Made by a program: the position numbers and the translations under genes
Source of the DNA: an uncultured Erysipelotrichaceae bacterium
Lineage (GTDB): Bacteria > Bacillota_I > Bacilli_A > Erysipelotrichales > Coprobacillaceae
Length of the DNA stretch: 39,684 nt
Direction of reading: 5' to 3'
Assembly: GCA_910588075.1 (NCBI GenBank)
Contig: CAJUOS010000014.1
Location: 1 to 39,684 of the forward strand
The notes under the pieces: model-generated
The model's input: the letters and a program-made list of their open reading frames with translations, nothing else
What the model was told of the DNA's origin: nothing
Databases searched by the model: none
In this document: positions 1 to 8,128 of the stretch, piece by piece
Numbering within the stretch: position 1 is the stretch's first letter
How the letters are laid out: each line of letters opens with the position of its first letter

Positions 1-10
1 ATTATACACT

Positions 11-37
11 AAAAAAGCACACCTTATGGTGCACTTT
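11..37 (-). terminator. Hairpin terminator at the left edge
   Basis: Read on the minus strand, AAAGTGCACC, a four-base loop and GGTGTGCTTT form a 10-bp stem with two G-U pairs, followed by a short T run. It lies beyond a stronger hairpin next to the hydrolase gene, so it is either a backup terminator or serves a gene outside the window. Confidence 0.55.
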
Positions 38-52
38 GAATTTTAATTTAGG

Positions 53-84
53 AAAACTCTTGCTGTTTATACAGTAAGAGTTTT
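53..84 (-). terminator. Rho-independent terminator of the alpha/beta hydrolase gene
   Basis: A 14-bp stem (AAAACTCTTGCTGT against ACAGTAAGAGTTTT, one G-T wobble) with a four-base loop starts a few bases past the hydrolase stop codon. The T run is short on the minus strand. Confidence 0.75.
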
Positions 85-89
85 TACAA

Positions 90-1067
90 TTAAGATACTT
101 TATCTTTTAAAATATTTTTATTAATGAAATCAAATACTTTATTCCAATATGCTTTTGGGTTATAGTCTTTAGCTTCAGCATGTCCTGCCTGTTCCACAAT
201 ATACATATCTTTAACACATGTTGCTGCTTTATACACTTCATAAACCATAGATGTAGGTACAAAATCATCCTTACCTCCATGTATAAACAACATTGGTTTT
301 TGACATTTTTTAACCTGTTCAATACTTGATGCTTCTTTAAAAGAATATCCTGCTCTCATTTGAGCAACCACATTAGAAATATCCAATACTGGGAATGTTG
401 GTAATGAAAATCTTTTATCTAACTCACTTGCAAATATATCCCATACACTTGTATATCCGCAATCTTCAATATATCCAACTACATAATGGCTATTTTCACC
501 AGAAAGCATCATAGTTGTTGCTCCACCCATAGATACACCATGTACAATAATCTTTGCATCTTTATCTTTTTCAACAATCCAGTCAATCCAACACAATATA
601 TCGTCTTTATCTAGCCAACCCATTCCAATATAATCTCCACCACTATCTCCATGTGCACGATTATCGGGTAATAGAACATTATATCCTCTTTGATAATATT
701 CAGCACCATAAGACATCATATTTTTATTACTTGATTTATAACCATGTACTAAAATAACCCAATTATGTTGATTCTTATGCTCTTTATATTTAGCTTCTAC
801 AATAACATCTGTATTAACTCCAATATTCATAGTATTTAAATTTTTTTGAAATAATTCACCTTTTTGATTTTCTTGAGATTTATTTGAAGCTATAATTGTT
901 TGATCTTTATCACTTGCTTTGACTGTGTCTTCAACATTTCTTTGATCTGAATCACTTGTTGGTGATAGTGCATAATTAACAAAGTAATTTCCTATTCCAA
1001 AACTCACACTTAATAATATTGATAAAACAATAAATAATAGTAACCATTTATTTTTTAATAATTTCAT
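90..1067 (-). CDS. Membrane-anchored alpha/beta hydrolase
   Basis: 325-residue serine hydrolase of the alpha/beta fold, similar in layout to extracellular lipase/dipeptidyl-peptidase-like hydrolases of Firmicutes. A single hydrophobic segment at residues 8-28 is an uncleaved signal anchor, followed by a polar linker to about residue 75, so the catalytic domain probably faces outward. Visible motifs are the oxyanion HGY near 109, the nucleophile elbow GVSMGG (Ser179), GGKDD (Asp267 or Asp268) and AGH (His296), giving a complete triad. The start is supported by GGAGG six bases upstream and by a consensus promoter. The gene appears monocistronic, with its own promoter and terminator. The substrate cannot be told from sequence. 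Confidence 0.85.
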   Translation of the reverse strand: MKLLKNKWLLLFIVLSILLSVSFGIGNYFVNYALSPTSDSDQRNVEDTVKASDKDQTIIASNKSQENQKGELFQKNLNTMNIGVNTDVIVEAKYKEHKNQHNWVILVHGYKSSNKNMMSYGAEYYQRGYNVLLPDNRAHGDSGGDYIGMGWLDKDDILCWIDWIVEKDKDAKIIVHGVSMGGATTMMLSGENSHYVVGYIEDCGYTSVWDIFASELDKRFSLPTFPVLDISNVVAQMRAGYSFKEASSIEQVKKCQKPMLFIHGGKDDFVPTSMVYEVYKAATCVKDMYIVEQAGHAEAKDYNPKAYWNKVFDFINKNILKDKVS

Positions 1068-1087
1068 TGTATCCCTCCGTTTTGTCT

Positions 1088-1116
1088 ATTTTATATAAAA
1101 TTTTTTAACTAATCAA
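1088..1116 (-). promoter_or_regulatory. Promoter of the hydrolase gene
   Basis: On the minus strand, TTGATT (1111-1116), a 17-base spacer and TAAAAT (1088-1093) form a good sigma-A promoter just upstream of the RBS. It begins right after the terminator of the preceding activase gene. Confidence 0.65.
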
Positions 1117-1125
1117 GAGAATTAT

Positions 1126-1156
1126 AAAAAAGAATCAAGATTTTTTTCCTGATTCT
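1126..1156 (-). terminator. Terminator of the activase gene
   Basis: On the minus strand AGAATCA and TGATTCT pair around a 12-base loop and are followed by TTTTT. The TGA that would end the frame-restored activase (1135-1137) lies inside the 3' arm. This supports the idea that the true gene end is here and not at the in-frame TAG at 1242. Confidence 0.7.
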
Positions 1157-1260
1157 ATATTTTTAAATGCTGTTGATAACATTAATTTAATTCTATTCAA
1201 TTGATTGACTTCACTTGCTCCAGGATCATAATCAACAGCCACTATATTACTTTGTGGATA
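1135..1260 (-). pseudogene. Out-of-frame C-terminal tail of the activase gene
   Basis: Immediately after the annotated end, the -1 frame continues without a stop for 41 codons to TGA at 1135-1137. It reads YPQSNIVAVDYDPGASEVNQ and then LNRIKLMLSTAF, which I recognise as the usual C-terminal end of this protein family. The junction is a run of six A (minus strand; T run at 1261-1266). One extra A would restore a 1409-residue protein. The cause could be a sequencing or assembly slip, a real mutation, or -1 ribosomal slippage on A AAA AAT. Confidence 0.8.
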
Positions 1261-4200
1261 TTTTTTCTTAAAGCTTTAATAACACCTTTTCCTGTAACGT
1301 GATTAGGTAAACAAGCAAATGGTTGCATACATACTATATTAGGAGCACCCTCTTCAATCAGCTCAATCATCTCTCCTGTTAAAAACCATCCTTCCCCTGT
1401 TTGATTTCCAATAGAAACAATTTGACTTGCTTTTTTAGCAATCAAATCAATAGGTTGAGGTGCATCAAAACGTTTTGATTGTTTTAATGCCTTAATCATA
1501 TCTTTTCTTAGATAATCTATAAACCAAATAGCAAAATGACATAACCATACTGAAGTTTTCTTTGCATCAAAATGTTCATGTTCATATTCAGTATTATAAA
1601 AACAATATTGAAAGAAATCTATTAAATCTGGCATAACAGCTTCGCCCCCCTCTGCTTCTATAATATCAACAATTTGATTATTAGCAGTCGGATGAAATTT
1701 GACTAAGATTTCTCCTACCAACCCTATTCTTGGTTTTTTGATATTTAATAATGGTAATTCATCAAAATCTTTCACTATTTGATAAACATTGTGTTTAAAT
1801 TCTTTTAAACTTCCATTTCTAACATTTTGTTTACATTTTTCTACCCATGATTTATAAAGTTGATTAGCTGTCCCTGCTTGTGCTTCATATGGTCTTACAC
1901 GATAAAGAACCCTCATAAAAAGATCTCCATACATAGCTCCAATAATCACCTTTTTAGCAACACTATATGTAATCTTAAATCCTGAATGATTTTCTAATCC
2001 TGAAAGATTAGCTGAAATAACAGGAATATGCTCCATGCCTGCATCTTTTAAAGCCTTTCTAATAAATGCTATATAATTGGTTGCTCGACATCCTCCTCCT
2101 GTTTGAGTAATCATTAATGCAACCTTATTTAAATCATACTTTCCACTATTTAATGCATTCATCATTTGACCTGTTACCAAAATACTTGGATAACAAGCAT
2201 CATTATTTACATATTTTAATCCTTGTTCTACTGCATCTTTATCAACTGATGGTAAAACAACAAAATGATAACCTTCTTCTTGCATAGCCGCTTCAACAAA
2301 TTGAAAATGGATAGGAGACATTTGTGGACATAGTATTGTATATTTCTCTTCTTTCATTTGTTTTGTAAATGATATTTTCTTTTGTTCATATTTATTATAA
2401 AGATTTATTTTTTTATCTTTTTTCTCAATCGTTGCTTTTAAAGAACGAATACGAATACGAATTGCTCCTAGATTACTTCCTTCATCTATTTTAATTAAAG
2501 TATATATTTTCTTTCTTGCATTAAGAATTTCAGCAACTTGATCTGTTGTAACTGCATCCAATCCACAACCAAACGATGTTAATTGTACAAGTTGTAAGTC
2601 TTCTTGTGATGAAACAAAAGATGCTGCTTTATATAAACGTGAATGATATGTCCATTGATCAACAACTCTTAACTTTAAATGTTCTTCATCTAAATAACAG
2701 ACACTATCTTCACTTAAGACAACAAATCCCTCACTTGTAATTAAATCAGCAATTCCATGATTAATCTCAGGATCAATATGATAAGGTCTTCCTGCTAAAA
2801 CAATTCCTTGTAGATGATTTTCTCTCATATACTTTATTGCTTTTTGACCTTCTTGTTGTATATCTTGTTGACATCGTTCTAATTCTTCAAATCCTCGTTC
2901 AATAGCATGTTTTAATTCTTTATCTGAAATGTGATACTCTTTTAATTCTTCTTTTAGTACATGAAACAATGTTTTAGGATTATTTAATGACACAAACGGA
3001 TTTTTAAAAATAATATGATTGTCTTGTAAAGTATCAACATTATTTCTAATAACCTCTGGATATGATGCTACAACTGGACAATTATAATGATTTCCAGCAT
3101 CTTCATACTCTAATCTCTCATATGCAACTGATGGATAAAAAATAAACTTTATTCCTTTCTCTATGAGACTTTCTATATGTCCATGTGTTATTTTGGCAGG
3201 ATAACAAGCACTTTCACTAGGAATAGATTCTATTCCTTTTTCATAAATGTTTTTTGAAGAGCGAGGTGATAAAATAACTCTAAATTTTAATTCTGTTAAA
3301 AAGGTATGCCAAAATGGATAATTTTCATATATATTTAATGCTCTTGGAATACCAACAATTCCTCTTATTGCTTCTTCTTTTGCTAGTGAACGATATTGAA
3401 AAATACGTCGATACTTATAATCAAACAAATTAGGCAAAGACTTTGATTTTAATGGCATATTGGCACCTCGTTCACACCTATTTCCACTTATAAATTCTCT
3501 ACCATCATTAAATAATGTCATTGTTAACATACAATTATTTGTACATTTTCCACAGTTGCGCATTGTATTTTCATATGTTAGTGCTTCAATTTCATCTAAA
3601 GTTAAAAGTGTTGTTCCTTTTCCATCATCTTTCTCCATAGCTATTTTTGCCATTCCATAAGCACCCATTAATCCAGCTATATCTGGACGTATAACTTCTA
3701 CATTCGCTTCCTTTTCAAACGCTCTTAATACTGCTTCATTATAAAAAGTTCCACCCTGTACAACGATATGTTTTCCGATCTGTTCTTTATTTCTAAATTT
3801 AATAACTTTGTATAGTGCATTTTTAATAACTGAATAAGATAAACCAGCTGAAATATCCTCTAAAGTTGCTCCTTCTTTTTGAGCTTGTTTTACTTTTGAA
3901 TTCATGAAAACTGTACATCGACTTCCTAAATCTAATGGATTTTTAGCAAGTAAAGCAGTTTCAGCAAAATCTTCAATATTATATTTTAATGAATGGGCAA
4001 AAGTTTCTAAAAATGATCCACACCCTGATGAACAAGCTTCGTTGAGTGTAATATCTTGAATAACCTCATCCTTAATTGTAATAGCCTTCATATCTTGACC
4101 ACCAATATCAAAAATAAAGTCTACATCAGGTTGAAAATGTTTGGCTGCTGTATAATGAGCAATTGTTTCCACCTCACCTATATCAACCTTTAATGCAGCT

Positions 4201-5363
4201 TTTATTAATGCTTCTCCATATCCAGTAACACCTGCTTTTTTTATTTGACATCCTTGAGGAATGAAATGATAAACTTCTTTCATAATTCTCATAATTAAAT
4301 TCAAAGGATTTCCTTCATTAGAATTATAAAATGAATAAAGAATTGATCCTTCATTATCAATCAAAATAACTTTAGAAGTTGTAGAACCCACATCTATGCC
4401 TAAATAAATATCTCCTTGATAATTTTTTATATTTCTTTTTTTAGTTTTAGCTTGATAATGTCTTTCTCTAAATTGATTTAATTCTTCTTCATTATTAAAT
4501 AATGGCTCTAGTGTATAAGAAGATTCAACTTGTTGAGATGTTAAATTCTTAAGATTTTGAATCAATTCATGAAGAGAAATACTTTTCTCAACATCTTTAG
4601 CATTTAAACAAGCTCCAATCGCAACAAATAATTGAGAGTTTTCAGGAAAAATAATATCTTCATCTTTTAAATCTAATGTTTCAATAAAACGTTGTCTTAG
4701 TTGATCTAAAAAATATAATGGTCCTCCTAAGAAAGCAACTTTTCCACGTATAGGTTTACCACATGCCAAACCACTAATTGTTTGATTAACAACAGCTTGA
4801 AAAATAGAAACTGCAATATCTTCCTTTTGAACACCTTCATTAATTAAGGGTTGTACATCAGTTTTCGCAAAAACACCACAACGAGAAGCTATCGGATAAA
4901 TGGTATGATAGTTTTTAGCTAATTCATTTAATCCTTGTGCATCTGTTTGTAAAAGTGTTGCCATTTGATCAATGAATGCTCCTGTTCCTCCTGCACAGCT
5001 TCCATTCATTCTTTGTTCTAATGAACCTTCAAAATATGTAATTTTAGCATCTTCTCCACCTAGTTCTATGGCCACATCTGTTTCTGGAATATAAGTTTCT
5101 ATTGTTTTTGTACAAGCAATAACTTCTTGTACAAATTTTATATTTAATGATTCCGATATAGATAACCCTCCTGAGCCTGTCATCACTGGATAAATTTCTA
5201 TATCTTGATATTGTTTTTGAATATCCTCTAATAAAAATAAAATTGTTCTTCTTACATCAGAATTATGTCTTATATAATGAGAATATAGACATTGATTACT
5301 TTCATCTGTCAGATAAGCTTTAACTGTTGTTGAGCCTACATCTATTCCTAAATAATAATTCAT
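1242..5363 (-). CDS. Giant acyl-CoA dehydratase activase-related protein (C-terminus frameshifted)
   Basis: 1373-residue member of the BadF/BadG/BcrA/BcrD ATPase family fused to a 2-hydroxyacyl-CoA dehydratase-like region (COG1924-COG3580-COG3581 layout). Two ASKHA-type ATPase domains are visible, each opening with YLGIDVGSTT (residues 4 and 320). Each has a cysteine pair matching the HgdC Fe-S ligands: Cys123/Cys162 in the first, Cys448/Cys483 in the second. A CGKCTNNC motif (604-611) with Cys630 suggests another Fe-S site. The rest resembles the activase-associated C-terminal regions. Characterised relatives (HgdC archerases) use ATP to inject an electron into dehydratases or reductases under anaerobic conditions; the substrate here is unknown. 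The gene lies 52 bases downstream of a marR gene, with TAAAGGAG as RBS. The last ~40 codons lie out of frame. Confidence 0.85.
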   Translation of the reverse strand: MNYYLGIDVGSTTVKAYLTDESNQCLYSHYIRHNSDVRRTILFLLEDIQKQYQDIEIYPVMTGSGGLSISESLNIKFVQEVIACTKTIETYIPETDVAIELGGEDAKITYFEGSLEQRMNGSCAGGTGAFIDQMATLLQTDAQGLNELAKNYHTIYPIASRCGVFAKTDVQPLINEGVQKEDIAVSIFQAVVNQTISGLACGKPIRGKVAFLGGPLYFLDQLRQRFIETLDLKDEDIIFPENSQLFVAIGACLNAKDVEKSISLHELIQNLKNLTSQQVESSYTLEPLFNNEEELNQFRERHYQAKTKKRNIKNYQGDIYLGIDVGSTTSKVILIDNEGSILYSFYNSNEGNPLNLIMRIMKEVYHFIPQGCQIKKAGVTGYGEALIKAALKVDIGEVETIAHYTAAKHFQPDVDFIFDIGGQDMKAITIKDEVIQDITLNEACSSGCGSFLETFAHSLKYNIEDFAETALLAKNPLDLGSRCTVFMNSKVKQAQKEGATLEDISAGLSYSVIKNALYKVIKFRNKEQIGKHIVVQGGTFYNEAVLRAFEKEANVEVIRPDIAGLMGAYGMAKIAMEKDDGKGTTLLTLDEIEALTYENTMRNCGKCTNNCMLTMTLFNDGREFISGNRCERGANMPLKSKSLPNLFDYKYRRIFQYRSLAKEEAIRGIVGIPRALNIYENYPFWHTFLTELKFRVILSPRSSKNIYEKGIESIPSESACYPAKITHGHIESLIEKGIKFIFYPSVAYERLEYEDAGNHYNCPVVASYPEVIRNNVDTLQDNHIIFKNPFVSLNNPKTLFHVLKEELKEYHISDKELKHAIERGFEELERCQQDIQQEGQKAIKYMRENHLQGIVLAGRPYHIDPEINHGIADLITSEGFVVLSEDSVCYLDEEHLKLRVVDQWTYHSRLYKAASFVSSQEDLQLVQLTSFGCGLDAVTTDQVAEILNARKKIYTLIKIDEGSNLGAIRIRIRSLKATIEKKDKKINLYNKYEQKKISFTKQMKEEKYTILCPQMSPIHFQFVEAAMQEEGYHFVVLPSVDKDAVEQGLKYVNNDACYPSILVTGQMMNALNSGKYDLNKVALMITQTGGGCRATNYIAFIRKALKDAGMEHIPVISANLSGLENHSGFKITYSVAKKVIIGAMYGDLFMRVLYRVRPYEAQAGTANQLYKSWVEKCKQNVRNGSLKEFKHNVYQIVKDFDELPLLNIKKPRIGLVGEILVKFHPTANNQIVDIIEAEGGEAVMPDLIDFFQYCFYNTEYEHEHFDAKKTSVWLCHFAIWFIDYLRKDMIKALKQSKRFDAPQPIDLIAKKASQIVSIGNQTGEGWFLTGEMIELIEEGAPNIVCMQPFACLPNHVTGKGVIKALRKNIHKVI

Positions 5364-5398
5364 ATAACTACTCCTTTACTTCACCCTTTTTATACAAA

Positions 5399-5426
5399 AT
5401 ATTTCATAAGTTTAACTATGAAATAT
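5399..5426. promoter_or_regulatory. Inverted repeat at the marR-activase junction
   Basis: ATATTTCATA and TATGAAATAT are perfect 10-base arms around an 8-base loop. The repeat overlaps the marR stop codon and lies just upstream of the activase RBS. On the minus strand it is followed only by TTTTGT, so it is at best a weak terminator. It could instead be an attenuating hairpin or a MarR operator. Confidence 0.5.
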
Positions 5427-5847
5427 CTAAACATAAATTTGAAATTTTCTTCATAATACGAATATGTTCTCTTGCATCCTTCTCTCCTAATTTTTCTAAC
5501 ATACGACAAACATGTTCTAAAATATAACGTCGTCTTTCTTCTCCATATTGTCTTCCTTTATCAGTAATATATACACATATTTTTCTTTTATCATTTGAGT
5601 CGCTTCTTCTTTCTATAAATCCTTTTTTTGATAAATTATTCAAAATAGCTGCAACTCTAGATGTATTAATATCAAAACGTTGACTTATATTTCTAGCATT
5701 TGATCCATTATTTTCATCAATCAAATAAATTAATACAGCCAACTCTCCTTTAGCTATCTCTGAAATATTACCTTGAATAATATATCCAATTCTTTCTCCA
5801 ATAATTAAATAATCAAGTAATTCTTTTGCATATTTTTGATAATCCAT
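5416..5847 (-). CDS. MarR-family transcriptional regulator
   Basis: 143-residue winged-helix regulator. The central region (about 33-105) has the typical MarR pattern: a helix-turn-helix with FDINTSRVAAILNNLSKKGFI, then a wing with RRSDSNDKRKICVYITDKG, in which the D-x-R-D/K-x-R-type wing is recognisable. Flanking helices at both ends would form the dimer interface. It is the first gene of a probable two-gene unit with the activase downstream, and it most likely senses a small molecule and controls that gene and itself. The adjacent divergent M20 peptidase gene could also be under its control. Start ATG at 5847 lies behind a GAGG-type RBS. No effector can be deduced. Confidence 0.85.
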   Translation of the reverse strand: MDYQKYAKELLDYLIIGERIGYIIQGNISEIAKGELAVLIYLIDENNGSNARNISQRFDINTSRVAAILNNLSKKGFIERRSDSNDKRKICVYITDKGRQYGEERRRYILEHVCRMLEKLGEKDAREHIRIMKKISNLCLDIS

Positions 5848-5869
5848 ATTTTTACCTCACACTATGAGC

Positions 5870-5898
5870 ATTTTAAACAAATTGTCTTATTTTGTCAA
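5870..5898 (-). promoter_or_regulatory. Promoter of marR-activase
   Basis: Minus strand TTGACA (5893-5898), a 17-base spacer and TAAAAT (5870-5875), a near-perfect sigma-A promoter 22 bases upstream of the marR start codon. The spacer contains the near-repeat GACAAAATAAGACAA, a possible regulator contact. Confidence 0.65.
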
Positions 5899-5931
5899 AT
5901 TATATGATTTTTTTCAAATATCTTTTTTGAA

Positions 5932-5960
5932 TTGATGTTCTTTATATGAATTGATAAAAT
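5932..5960 (+). promoter_or_regulatory. Possible promoter of the M20 peptidase gene
   Basis: TTGATG (5932-5937), 17 bases and TAAAAT (5955-5960). If this is used, the transcript would begin almost at the Shine-Dalgarno sequence, so the leader is unusually short. An unseen upstream promoter remains possible. Confidence 0.4.
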
Positions 5961-5979
5961 AAAAAAGAGGGTGATGATA

Positions 5980-7296
5980 ATGTATCAAAAAATTAAAAGT
6001 TTATCTGAAAAATATTTTATAGAAACAATTCAAATTCGTAGAGATATTCATAAATATGCTGAAAGAGGATGGTTAGAAACAAGAACAGCTTGTTTTATAG
6101 CAACTCAACTAGAAGAATTAGGATATGAAGTTTTAACTGGTGAAGATATTATGATTAAAGAAGCTCGTATGGGATTACCTTTAGAAACCTTTCTTCATCT
6201 TAATGATCGTAGAGCTTTTAATGAAGGGGTTAATCAAAAATATTTTAATAAAGTTAAAAATGGTATGACAGCTGTGGCTGGTGTTTATAAGAATAGTGAT
6301 GATGGTCCAACAATTGCCTTGAGATTTGATATTGATGCTTTGGGACTTATAGAAGACTCATCCTCTGGACACATTCCATATCAAAAAGGATTTTCTTCTT
6401 GTCATTTAGAGGCTATGCATGCTTGTGGGCATGATGGACATACTGCTATTGGTTTAACTACAGCAAAAATATTAATGGATATTAAAGAAAGTATACATGG
6501 AACAATAAAACTTATTTTTCAACCTGCTGAAGAAGGAGTAAGAGGTGCGAAGTGCATTGCTGAAAGTGGTTTTTTAGATGATGTTGATTATATTTTTGCT
6601 GCTCATATTATGCCTCAAATTTCAGATTATGATTTATATTTTGGAATGAATGAATCATTTGCTACAACAAAGTTAGATGTTACTTATCATGGTGTATCAA
6701 CACATGCTGCTGAATCACCTCAATTTGGAAAAAACGCTTTACTTTCAGCTGCTAACTGTATTTTAAATCTTCATTCTATTCCTCGTAATAGTGATGGACA
6801 AACACGTGTAAATGTTGGAACTGTACGTGCTGGAACAGGTAGAAATGTTATTCCTGAAACAGCGAAATTAGAAATAGAAGTTCGTGGTGTTACAACTGAA
6901 CTAAATAGATATATGGAAATGTATGCAAGAGATATTATTAATGCTTCTGCACTCATGCATGATACTGTTGTGGAAATTAAAGAAATGGGTAAAGCTTATG
7001 CTTTATCTTGTGATGAAGATTTTATGAATGAAATTCGTCATTTATGTAAAGAAAACTTAGATGATTTAAAACTTCCTTCAAATAATTTAAGTCCTTTAGG
7101 TGGTAGTGATGATTTTTCTTATATGATGACACGAGTTCAAGCTCATGGTGGTAAAGCTACTTATATGAAACTTTTAACTTCTATTCAATCTTCACCTCAT
7201 AATACAACTTTTGATTTTGATGAAGATGTGCTAAAAAAGGGAACTAGAATCTTTGCTAGTATTGTTTATTATTTATTTAATCATTCTTCATTATAA
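5980..7296 (+). CDS. M20-family amidohydrolase, AbgA-like
   Basis: 438-residue metallo-aminoacylase/carboxypeptidase of the M20D group, closest in pattern to AbgA (p-aminobenzoyl-glutamate hydrolase subunit, about 436 residues in E. coli). Seen are the metal-binding MHACGHDGHTA near 150, FQPAEEG near 185, the dimerisation-domain stretch with THAAESPQFGKNALL, and GTVRAGTGRNVIPE. The reaction would be hydrolysis of an amide bond in an N-acyl amino acid or aminobenzoyl-glutamate. I place the start at ATG 5980, eight bases after GAGGG. The GTG at 5971 and ATG at 5974 overlap or crowd that RBS. It is a single gene, divergent from marR and followed by a terminator. AbgB and AbgT partners are absent nearby, so the AbgA substrate is not assured. 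Confidence 0.85.
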   Translation: MYQKIKSLSEKYFIETIQIRRDIHKYAERGWLETRTACFIATQLEELGYEVLTGEDIMIKEARMGLPLETFLHLNDRRAFNEGVNQKYFNKVKNGMTAVAGVYKNSDDGPTIALRFDIDALGLIEDSSSGHIPYQKGFSSCHLEAMHACGHDGHTAIGLTTAKILMDIKESIHGTIKLIFQPAEEGVRGAKCIAESGFLDDVDYIFAAHIMPQISDYDLYFGMNESFATTKLDVTYHGVSTHAAESPQFGKNALLSAANCILNLHSIPRNSDGQTRVNVGTVRAGTGRNVIPETAKLEIEVRGVTTELNRYMEMYARDIINASALMHDTVVEIKEMGKAYALSCDEDFMNEIRHLCKENLDDLKLPSNNLSPLGGSDDFSYMMTRVQAHGGKATYMKLLTSIQSSPHNTTFDFDEDVLKKGTRIFASIVYYLFNHSSL

Positions 7297-7302
7297 CAAG
7301 AA

Positions 7303-7337
7303 AAATAGGGTAGTCATTCCAATCTTCTACCCTATTT
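7303..7337. terminator. Bidirectional terminator between the M20 gene and yggS
   Basis: AAATAGGGTAG and CTACCCTATTT are perfect 11-base arms around a 13-base loop, lying between the converging genes. A T run follows on the minus strand (TTTTTC); on the plus strand the tail is poorer. Confidence 0.8.
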
Positions 7338-7360
7338 CCATTTCATATTTAATCATTATT

Positions 7361-8008
7361 CTATTCTTCTTTAAACAATGCTCTCCCAATCCTTACTAAT
7401 GTAGCCCCTTCTTCCAAAGCAATCTGATAATCTTCTGACATTCCCATTGATAACTCTTTTAAAGGATATTGAGGAAATTCATCTTTTAATTCTTCTAATA
7501 ATTCTTTTGTTTTTCTAAAATAAATACGTGTTTGTTCTAATTCTATATGTGGTGCCATCATCATTAACCCATCAACAATAATATGTGGACATTCTAAAAT
7601 AAGTTTCATTGCATCTCTTATATCATTTTTATCAAAACCTTGTTTACTCTTTTCATCAGCAATATTAACCTCTAATAAAACACGAATCTTTAAATCATGT
7701 TTTTGTGCTTGCTTTTCTACTTCTTTTATTAATTTCATAGAATTAATTGAATGAATTAATTCTACTTTATCAATAATGTATTTTACCTTATTAGTTTGCA
7801 ATGTCCCTATAAAATGCCAATGTCCTTTTCCTTGATATTTCTCATACTTATCTAAAAATGCCTGAACTCTATTTTCTCCAAAATACATACAACCACAATC
7901 TTCTAATTTTTCTATTTCACAAACATCTACATATTTTGTAGCAGCAACAAGACATGCTGGTTGAATTTCATTTAAAATATCTTTTACAACAGCTTTATTA
8001 ACTCTCAT
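7361..8008 (-). CDS. yggS: YggS/YlmE family PLP homeostasis protein
   Basis: 215-residue single-domain PLP-binding protein of the alanine-racemase fold III type. The PLP lysine is in LVAATKY (Lys25). YFGENRVQ, HFIGTLQTNK and LSMGMSEDYQIALEEGATLVRIG are the family signatures, and the length is normal. Family members bind pyridoxal phosphate and buffer free PLP; no catalytic reaction is established. Start ATG 8008 follows AAAGGTG with seven bases between. In Bacillus relatives the gene sits in the cell-division ylm cluster, whereas here it stands alone between a convergent peptidase and a divergent membrane protein. Confidence 0.92.
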   Translation of the reverse strand: MRVNKAVVKDILNEIQPACLVAATKYVDVCEIEKLEDCGCMYFGENRVQAFLDKYEKYQGKGHWHFIGTLQTNKVKYIIDKVELIHSINSMKLIKEVEKQAQKHDLKIRVLLEVNIADEKSKQGFDKNDIRDAMKLILECPHIIVDGLMMMAPHIELEQTRIYFRKTKELLEELKDEFPQYPLKELSMGMSEDYQIALEEGATLVRIGRALFKEE

Positions 8009-8046
8009 TTTTCATCACCTTTCTTATATTACATAACTTTTTGATT

Positions 8047-8075
8047 ATTTTACTATATTTTTTATGTATAATCAA
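8047..8075 (-). promoter_or_regulatory. Promoter of yggS
   Basis: Minus strand TTGATT (8070-8075), a 17-base spacer and TAAAAT (8047-8052), about 40 bases upstream of the start codon. Confidence 0.6.
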
Positions 8076-8128
8076 AATAAGTACACATATTTATGTTATG
8101 ATTAAAACTATAAAAAGTAGGTGAGAAG

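Noticed and set aside
5971..5979. GTG/ATG at 5971-5976 as start of the M20 peptidase
   Set aside because: These codons touch the GAGGG ribosome site; ATG 5980 has normal spacing.
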